DNA of 64,000 bases. It comes from Variovorax brevis (GTDB taxonomy: Bacteria > Pseudomonadota > Gammaproteobacteria > Burkholderiales > Burkholderiaceae_C). The notes beneath the pieces were generated by a model that worked only from the letters and a program-made list of their open reading frames with translations, did no database searches and was not told where the DNA came from. A program made the translations under genes and the position numbers. The DNA is taken from positions 186,001 through 250,000 of the forward strand of contig NZ_JASZYG010000002.1 in the NCBI RefSeq assembly GCF_030317105.1, read 5' to 3'. Below are positions 58,480-64,000 of the stretch, in pieces. Within the stretch, counting starts at the first letter, position 1. Each line of letters opens with the position of its first letter.

Positions 58480-58509
58480 CGGCAGCCTTTTGTCAGGCCC
58501 CTTCGCGCA

Positions 58510-60018
58510 TCAGCGTTTGAAATCGATCACGCGGTTCTCGCGCACAGCCGGCCGGCGAAGGTAGGGCACCCGGCTGCCCACGTCGGGCTTCTGGCTGCCG
58601 GATGCGCCCTGGTTGATGCACTGCCCCGTCAGCGCCGTTTTGAGCAAAGCCTCCTGTGGGTCGCCCAGCGCATGGCTGAAATCGTCCGACACGGCACACG
58701 ACGGCGCGAAGCCGTCGCCATAGTCGCCAAAGCCCACGTTGTTCACGCCCTGCATCTGGATCGCAAAGTAGGTGGTGCCGCAGTTGTCCTGCGGAAAGAA
58801 GGCATAGGGCTTGCCGCAGGTGCGATCGCCGATGAGGTTGACGTCGATGCCGACGCCGCGCAACGCGTTGATGACCGATTCGCTGGCCGAGCAGGTGTCG
58901 GGCCCGGTCAGCACCGTCACGCGCGACAGGCCCAGTTGCGGCAGCGGTTGACCGGCCGGCGCCGAGTACCCCACCGCAGTGGAATGAAAGGGAACCGTGC
59001 TTTGCCTTGTGGTGTAGCCGAAGGGGTTCTTGCTGTTGAACTGAAGGCGCTCGAAGGTGGTGCCTTGCGTGGCCTCAGGTGTCGCCACCATGTACGCCAG
59101 TTCGCTCGCAACGAGCAGCAGCCCACCGCCGTTGTAGCGCATGTCGAGCACCAGGTCGACGATGCCTGTGCGCGCGAAATCGGTGAAGGCCGCGATGAGT
59201 TGCGACTCGGACGACCCGGTGTGGTCGTTGAACTGCAAGTAGCCCACGCGGCCCCTGTCGGTGGGGATGACCTTGGCGTTTTGCACCGGCGTTTCGGTGA
59301 TGTTGGCGGAGGTGAGCGTCACGCTGCGCGTGCTCCCGTCCAGCAGCTGGAAACTGAAGCTGTGAAACTCGCCCGCACTTGCCGGCGACAAGCCCGCGTT
59401 GATCGTATTGATGGTCGCGCTGCCGGCACCGTTGACGAGGTCCACGCCATCGACACCGATCAGCTTCATGCCGCGGCTGATGCCCGCGGCCGCCGCCGGG
59501 GATCCGGGCTCCATGTAGGCCACGCGCACGTCGCGCGGCGGCGAGGGGCTCACAAAGGCCAACTCCATGCCGTAGCCAACGGACTCGCCGTTGTCTGAAA
59601 GCGCCCGATACGCGGCCGTGTCGAAGGTGAAGTGAAAGCGGTCCTTGGGCCGGCCCGATGCGGTGCGTGCCGGCGTTTTCAGGTCATCGAAGTAGGCGAC
59701 GGGCTTGGGGTAGGCGCTTGCCACCAGGTCGGTGGGCACTTCGTTGAACCACAGGTAGGTCTCGTCGATCCAGCTGCGCACCCAGCGCTTTTCGTCGTCG
59801 AGCGTGCCGGCGCGGTCGACATAGGGCTTTTGCGTGTCGGGGTCGATGCCCTGTCGCGGCACGGCGCAGATGCCCGCGAGCGCCGACGACAGGAGGCTGG
59901 ACGACGTGGTGCCTCGCCCGTTCGAAGAAGATGAATTCTCCCCACCACCGCCTCCGCACGCCACCAGCAGCAGCGCCACGCCCAGGGTGGTGGCGCACAG
60001 TTTCATTCCACGCTTCAT
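58510..60018 (-). CDS. S41-family peptidase lipoprotein with PDZ-like domain
   Basis: This 502-residue protein starts with a lipoprotein signal (MKRGMKLCATTLGVALLLVA then C at about 21) and a glycine/serine-rich linker. It has a PDZ-like region (EPGSPAAAAGISRGMKLIGV) and an S41 domain: IVDLVLDMRYNGGG and the catalytic serine in TGPDTCSASESVINALRG. Such lipoproteins cleave peptides in the periplasm or outer membrane. It has several extra cysteines (ICAV, DRTCGKP, DNCGTT). An ATG three codons in (MKLCATT) is possible. It converges with recQ after 30 nt. Confidence 0.85.
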   Translation of the reverse strand: MKRGMKLCATTLGVALLLVACGGGGGENSSSSNGRGTTSSSLLSSALAGICAVPRQGIDPDTQKPYVDRAGTLDDEKRWVRSWIDETYLWFNEVPTDLVASAYPKPVAYFDDLKTPARTASGRPKDRFHFTFDTAAYRALSDNGESVGYGMELAFVSPSPPRDVRVAYMEPGSPAAAAGISRGMKLIGVDGVDLVNGAGSATINTINAGLSPASAGEFHSFSFQLLDGSTRSVTLTSANITETPVQNAKVIPTDRGRVGYLQFNDHTGSSESQLIAAFTDFARTGIVDLVLDMRYNGGGLLLVASELAYMVATPEATQGTTFERLQFNSKNPFGYTTRQSTVPFHSTAVGYSAPAGQPLPQLGLSRVTVLTGPDTCSASESVINALRGVGIDVNLIGDRTCGKPYAFFPQDNCGTTYFAIQMQGVNNVGFGDYGDGFAPSCAVSDDFSHALGDPQEALLKTALTGQCINQGASGSQKPDVGSRVPYLRRPAVRENRVIDFKR

Positions 60019-60087
60019 CGACGATGCTTTCCGATCATCGGGGGAGCGTAGCAGCGGGTTTCAGGCTTTCCGGGGTCCAAGCATCAA

Positions 60088-62412
60088 TTATTGAAAGAAA
60101 CCGATACCGCGGGATTCGCGCACTTCGGGCTTGATGCGGTGTTCGGCTTCGAGCTGATCCATGAACTCCGCAGCGGAGAACTCTGCAGCGAGGATGTCGG
60201 TTTGCCGCTTGACGGCAGCGAAGTCGCCCGGCGAGAGCTGGTCGAGCTTGGCCAGCCGCGCCTTGCATTCGCCCGTGAGCAGGGACGCATCGCCCGCCAA
60301 CGCCTCCGTGACGAACATGCGCTCGCGCTGCACCGTGGTGAGCGGCATGAAGCGGATCTTGAAGGTGAAGCGCCGCAGCGCCGCCTGGTCGAGGCTGTCG
60401 AGCAGGTTCGTGGTGCACACGAAGATGCCGTTGAAATGCTCCATGCCCTGCAGCATCTCGTTGACCTCGGTGACCTCGTAGGTGCGCTGCGCGCCGCGGC
60501 GGTCTTGCAGGAAGCTGTCGGCTTCGTCGAGCAGCAACACCGCCTTTTCGGATTCGGCTTCGCGGAACATGCCCGCCATGTTCTGCTCCGTCTCGCCGAC
60601 GTACTTGCTCATCAGGTCGCTCGCCTGCTTGACCAGCAAGGGCTGGCCGATGGCCTTGGCAATGTGTTCCGCCAGCGCGGTCTTGCCCGTTCCGGGCGGG
60701 CCATAGAAACACAGCGTGCCGTGCCCGCGCGCTTTCAGCGCAGCCACGATGCGCGAGATCTCGAAGCGCGACTCGACGTTGAGCATGTCCAGGTCATAGG
60801 TCGTCACCGCACGGCGCATGCCGCTGGTGGCGTCGAGCGTTCCCAGCGCGCGATCGGCATTGCGCAGCTGCCGCTCGATCAGGCTTTCGACGGAGGCCCC
60901 TTCGGTGCTGGCCAAGCCTGCAAAGCGCACCGCCGTGCGAATCTGCGCGGGCGTCAGGCCCTTGCGTTCGGCGAGCTTGCTGGCAAAGGCATCGGACACG
61001 GCCGCGCCCTCCAGCGTCTTGCGCACCAGTTGCTCTCGCGCGCCCGGTGGCGGCGACTTCAGTTCGAGGTGATAGGCAAAGCGACGCCGGAAGGCCGGGT
61101 CGATCTGCTCGATGCGGTTGGTGACCCACAGCGTGGGCACCGCGTTCGATTCCAGGATCTGGTTGACCCACGCCTTGCCGCTCACGCTGCCGCTGGTGGC
61201 CGATGGAATCTGCTCCGCGCGCGCCATGAACTGCGCCGCTTCGGTGCTGATGGGCGGAAACACGTCTTCCACTTCGTCGAAGAGCAGCGCCGCCTGCGCG
61301 CTGCCCTTGAGGAACACCTGCGCGATCTGCAGCGAGCGATAACGGTCGCGCCCGCTCAGCGAGTTGCCGTCGCGGTCGGCATATTCGACCTCGAAGAGCT
61401 CAAGGCCTGCGGCCTGCGCGACCACCTTGGCCAACTCGGTCTTGCCCGTGCCCGGCGGGCCGTACAGCAGCACGTTGACGCCGGGCTCCTTGCGTTGCAC
61501 CGCCGCACGCAGCAGCGTGATGAGCATGCCCGCGTCGTCGCCCACAAAGGAAAAGTCCTCCACGCCGAGCGCCGTCTTGGACGACGGCCGGGTAAAGACC
61601 GCCATCAACTCGTTGTGGTCGCGGTATTCGCGCATGAGCACCGGCGGCAGCTTCTCGCTGACCTTCATGAGGTCCGCCAGGTCGGTGATGTTGTGTTCGG
61701 AAATCAGGTTCTCCACCAGCCCGATGCGCTCCAGCCGCGAGCCCGCCCGCAAGGCCTCGCCCACGTCGCTCGCGTTGACGCCCGCCACTTCGGCGATGGC
61801 CGCATAGGCTTCGGGCGCGTTGTTGACCTTGAACTCCACCAGCAGCGAACGCAGGTCGCGCTGGTAGCGCGCCAAGGTGCCATAGAGCAACAGCGCGCGC
61901 TCGGCCTTGTTGAGTTGCAGCAGGCCCGCCAGTGCGTCGATGTTCTTTTCGACCAGCGTCGATTGCTTGCGCAGCGCATTGGTGAGCCAGTCGCGCGTGA
62001 CCGAGAGCACCGACAGCAGGTCCTTGGGCTGGTCCTTGGCGTACTCGTCCAGATAGAAAAAGAGCGTGCCCTCTTCATAGGGGCCGCGCCACATGCCGTG
62101 GCGCTCCAGCAGCGTGCGCGCGTCGTAGCCATCGACACCATTCCACGCCTCGTTTCCAAGGCAGCGTCGCGCCAGGAAGTCGCGCAGGCGGTGCAGCACA
62201 GGCGCGGGCCACACCAGATGGCGACCCGTGAGCGAAAGCAATCCGTTAAGGTCGCGACGGACGTTGAAACGCGGGCCCTGCTTGGCGGCCAACGTGAGAA
62301 CGAAGTGGGAGCACATCAGTTCGAGTACCGGCGCTTCCCGGAGTCCGGGGGACGGTAGCGACTGGCCGCGTGAAGCGGATGTCAGCGTATCGACCCCGGC
62401 ACGTTTGACCAT
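60088..62412 (-). CDS. large tandem AAA+ ATPase (Cdc48-like arrangement)
   Basis: This 774-residue protein has an N-terminal helical region (1-280) and two AAA+ domains. Domain 1: Walker A GPPGTGKT (318-325), Walker B ALLFDEVED (D379, E380). Domain 2: GPPGTGKT (571-578) and VLLLDEADSF (D629, E630). Both keep arginine-rich sensor regions (FRRRFAY; LRRFTFKIRF). The arrangement resembles Cdc48/p97-like unfoldases. A strong AAGGAGG site precedes ATG 62412. It has no operon partner; targets are unknown. The gene is preceded by a divergent threonine dehydratase. Confidence 0.85.
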   Translation of the reverse strand: MVKRAGVDTLTSASRGQSLPSPGLREAPVLELMCSHFVLTLAAKQGPRFNVRRDLNGLLSLTGRHLVWPAPVLHRLRDFLARRCLGNEAWNGVDGYDARTLLERHGMWRGPYEEGTLFFYLDEYAKDQPKDLLSVLSVTRDWLTNALRKQSTLVEKNIDALAGLLQLNKAERALLLYGTLARYQRDLRSLLVEFKVNNAPEAYAAIAEVAGVNASDVGEALRAGSRLERIGLVENLISEHNITDLADLMKVSEKLPPVLMREYRDHNELMAVFTRPSSKTALGVEDFSFVGDDAGMLITLLRAAVQRKEPGVNVLLYGPPGTGKTELAKVVAQAAGLELFEVEYADRDGNSLSGRDRYRSLQIAQVFLKGSAQAALLFDEVEDVFPPISTEAAQFMARAEQIPSATSGSVSGKAWVNQILESNAVPTLWVTNRIEQIDPAFRRRFAYHLELKSPPPGAREQLVRKTLEGAAVSDAFASKLAERKGLTPAQIRTAVRFAGLASTEGASVESLIERQLRNADRALGTLDATSGMRRAVTTYDLDMLNVESRFEISRIVAALKARGHGTLCFYGPPGTGKTALAEHIAKAIGQPLLVKQASDLMSKYVGETEQNMAGMFREAESEKAVLLLDEADSFLQDRRGAQRTYEVTEVNEMLQGMEHFNGIFVCTTNLLDSLDQAALRRFTFKIRFMPLTTVQRERMFVTEALAGDASLLTGECKARLAKLDQLSPGDFAAVKRQTDILAAEFSAAEFMDQLEAEHRIKPEVRESRGIGFFQ

Positions 62413-62525
62413 TTGGACAACCTCCTTGCTTTGCCTTGTGGCGCGACCATAGCGCAGACTTTTGACTTCGGGAAGAGTTGGGTAGGGTATTAACCCTTAG
62501 TTTGCATTGCATCCACAATCCACCC

Positions 62526-63725
62526 ATGGTTTCCATCGAAGACATTCGCCACGCGGCCGACCGACTGTCGGGCCAACTGCTTGAGACACCCTTTCTTGAA
62601 TCACGCACGCTGTCGGAAATCGTCGGCGCGCAGGTCTTCCTCAAATTCGAGAACCTGCAGTTCACTGCGTCCTTCAAGGAACGCGGTGCATGCAACAAGC
62701 TGACCGACCTGGCCGCCCAAGGCGTTCACGGCGTGATCGCCATGTCGGCGGGCAATCATGCGCAGGGTGTGGCCTATCACGCAAGCCGTTTGGGACTGAA
62801 AGCCACCATCGTGATGCCGCGCTTCACCCCCGGCGTGAAGATCGAGCGCACGCGCGGCTTCGGTGCGGAGGTGGTGCTGCATGGCGACACCCTGGACGCC
62901 GCACGCGCGCACGCCTTCGAACTGGCGCAAAGCCGCGACCTGAGCTTTGTGCATCCCTACGACGACGACGCGATCATCGCGGGACAAGGCACGCTGGCGA
63001 TCGAAATGCTCGACGCGGTGCCGGACCTCGACACGATGGTGGTCGCCATTGGCGGCGGCGGCCTGCTGGCCGGCATGGCGGTCGCTGCGCGTGCGATGCG
63101 GCCGGACATCGAGATCGTCGGCGTGCAGACCTCGCGCTTTCCGGCGATGTTCAACGCCATCAAGAACGCCCACCACGTGATGGGCAGCAGCACAATCGCC
63201 GAAGGCATCGCGGTCGCCTCGCCCGGCGAGTTGACGCGCGAAATCATCGCAAAGCTGGTCGATGACATCGTGCTGGTGGACGAAGGCGACATCGAGCAGG
63301 CGGTGCTAATGCTGCTGGAGATTGAAAAGACCCTGGTCGAAGGGGCAGGTGCCGCGGGGCTGGCGGCCCTGTTGCGCCATCCCGAGCGCTTTCGGGGCAA
63401 GCGCGTCGGGTTGGTGCTTTCAGGCGGCAACATCGATCCGCTGCTGCTCGGCGCGATCATCGAACGCGGCATGGTGCGGGCCGGCCGGCTGGCCCGCCTG
63501 CGCGTCAGCGCGCGGGACGTGCCGGGCATCCTGGCTCATATCACGGCGGTTGTAGCCGAAGCTGGCGCTAACATCGATGAAGTTCACCACCAGCGTGCGT
63601 TCACCGTTCTGGCGGCGCAAAACGTGGAAATCGAGCTTGTTTTGCAAACACGCGGGCGCCAACACCTCGCCGCGGTGATCAAGGCGCTGCGCGACGCAGG
63701 CTTTGAAACCGACGCGCAACCGTAA
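62526..63725 (+). CDS. ilvA: threonine ammonia-lyase (threonine dehydratase)
   Basis: This 399-residue PLP enzyme converts threonine to 2-oxobutyrate and ammonia. The cofactor lysine is in LKFENLQFTASFKERGA (about residue 53) and the phosphate-binding loop in VVAIGGGGLLAGMAVAA. A single C-terminal ACT domain (RLRVSARDVPGILAHITAVV) fits the TdcB/IlvA short form, about 400 residues with one ACT. The ATG at 62526 is used. It is divergent from the AAA+ gene. It may serve isoleucine synthesis or threonine breakdown. Confidence 0.92.
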   Translation: MVSIEDIRHAADRLSGQLLETPFLESRTLSEIVGAQVFLKFENLQFTASFKERGACNKLTDLAAQGVHGVIAMSAGNHAQGVAYHASRLGLKATIVMPRFTPGVKIERTRGFGAEVVLHGDTLDAARAHAFELAQSRDLSFVHPYDDDAIIAGQGTLAIEMLDAVPDLDTMVVAIGGGGLLAGMAVAARAMRPDIEIVGVQTSRFPAMFNAIKNAHHVMGSSTIAEGIAVASPGELTREIIAKLVDDIVLVDEGDIEQAVLMLLEIEKTLVEGAGAAGLAALLRHPERFRGKRVGLVLSGGNIDPLLLGAIIERGMVRAGRLARLRVSARDVPGILAHITAVVAEAGANIDEVHHQRAFTVLAAQNVEIELVLQTRGRQHLAAVIKALRDAGFETDAQP

Positions 63726-63772
63726 GATTGCCAACTATCTGCTCGTAGGCGTATTCCGTTCGCAAGACATGG

Positions 63773-63795
63773 TTGCCCCTGACAAGGAGGGGCAA
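63773..63795 (+). terminator. hairpin after ilvA
   Basis: TTGCCCCT (63773-63780) pairs perfectly with AGGGGCAA (63788-63795) over a 7-nt loop. There is no T-run after it, so it may be a weak terminator or a leader structure for the following small gene. Confidence 0.4.
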
Positions 63796-63845
63796 GCCCA
63801 CCCCCTAAAATGGTCTCAATTTCGCGAACCGAGGAAATCAAGAAC

Positions 63846-63998
63846 ATGTCCCAACCCACTCCCGTCCAGCCTGCCCACGCTGCCGCCGTCGAACAAGACG
63901 TCGTCGAGTCCATCGTTCCCTTGATGCCGCTGGTGCTGCCACTGGCGGGTGGCGTGCTGATGTTGCTGCTCGCGTCCATCGCCATTTACATGGCTTGA
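63846..63998 (+). CDS. small single-pass membrane protein
   Basis: This 50-residue protein has a polar N-terminus (MSQPTPVQPAHAAAVEQDVV) and one membrane helix (about 25-48, PLMPLVLPLAGGVLMLLLAS), ending just before the window edge. The ATG at 63846 is preferred over an in-frame ATG at 63810. I do not recognise a family; small helices of this type often assist larger membrane complexes encoded nearby, which here would lie beyond the window. Confidence 0.6.
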   Translation: MSQPTPVQPAHAAAVEQDVVESIVPLMPLVLPLAGGVLMLLLASIAIYMA

Positions 63999-64000
63999 GT

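Noticed and set aside
60091..62358. Plus-strand open frame of about 755 codons opposite the tandem AAA+ gene.
   Set aside because: Antisense shadow of the AAA+ gene; the AAA+ frame has all ATPase motifs and a strong ribosome site.

Overview
The window is 64 kb of GC-rich, densely coding DNA with many 1-8 nt gene overlaps. Gene content (taurine/Xsc pathway, split metH, tartrate-glycerate cluster, PHB depolymerase-like esterase) and dispersed GC-rich palindromic repeats suggest a betaproteobacterium of the Comamonadaceae, most likely a Variovorax-like soil or plant-associated heterotroph. This is inferred from family resemblance; there is no rRNA in the window and no search was run. No tRNA, rRNA or CRISPR array was recognised.

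Region 1 (1-15.9 kb) is a complete taurine dissimilation locus. tauABC (uptake) and the divergent MocR-type regulator tauR are followed by a long minus-strand operon: tauX-tauY (taurine dehydrogenase), an amino-acid permease, xsc, pta, a TauZ/SuyZ-type exporter, an IclR regulator and a CobS/CobT-like AAA+/VWA pair. Together they would turn taurine into sulfoacetaldehyde, then acetyl phosphate plus sulfite, then acetyl-CoA. The tauA and tauX promoters share a roughly 40-nt motif with two half-sites 23 nt apart, a candidate TauR operator.

Region 2 (16-20 kb) holds an SH3 protein with a Pro/Gly/His-rich tail, the homocysteine-binding half of a split methionine synthase, a small lipoprotein, and an intact IS630 element inserted at the TA of the lipoprotein stop codon.

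Region 3 (20-34.7 kb) is histidine utilisation: hutH, hutU, hutI, hutF and hutG (five-step route to glutamate), hutD, an NCS1 permease, two HutC paralogues and a NitT/TauT-family ABC transporter. HutC-like operators with a TGTMTATACA-type core precede the transporter and hutH; a related site precedes the permease.

Region 4 (35-42.8 kb) is a tartrate/glycerate module: a LysR regulator divergent from tartrate dehydrogenase, a DctA-type carrier, glycerate 2-kinase, pyruvate kinase and a second-type enolase, a direct route from tartrate to pyruvate.

Region 5 (42.8-46.7 kb) has a PHB-depolymerase-like esterase with a small partner, then a translationally coupled three-gene AbiE-like module (wHTH regulator with a nuclease-like N-terminus, nucleotidyltransferase, small membrane protein). 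This is the best candidate here for an undescribed system.

Region 6 (46.7-55 kb) is a GntR-controlled catabolic cluster: a branched-chain-type ABC transporter, an acyl-CoA ligase and an exported cyclase-family hydrolase. Region 7 (55-64 kb) holds DUF2200, HxlR, a GFA protein, RecQ carrying a repeat-derived in-frame insertion, an S41 lipoprotein, a tandem AAA+ ATPase, threonine dehydratase and a small membrane protein. Several kinds of palindromic repeat (paired REP-like units, a 95-bp palindrome, a long inverted repeat at 34.9-35.1 kb) sit between genes.
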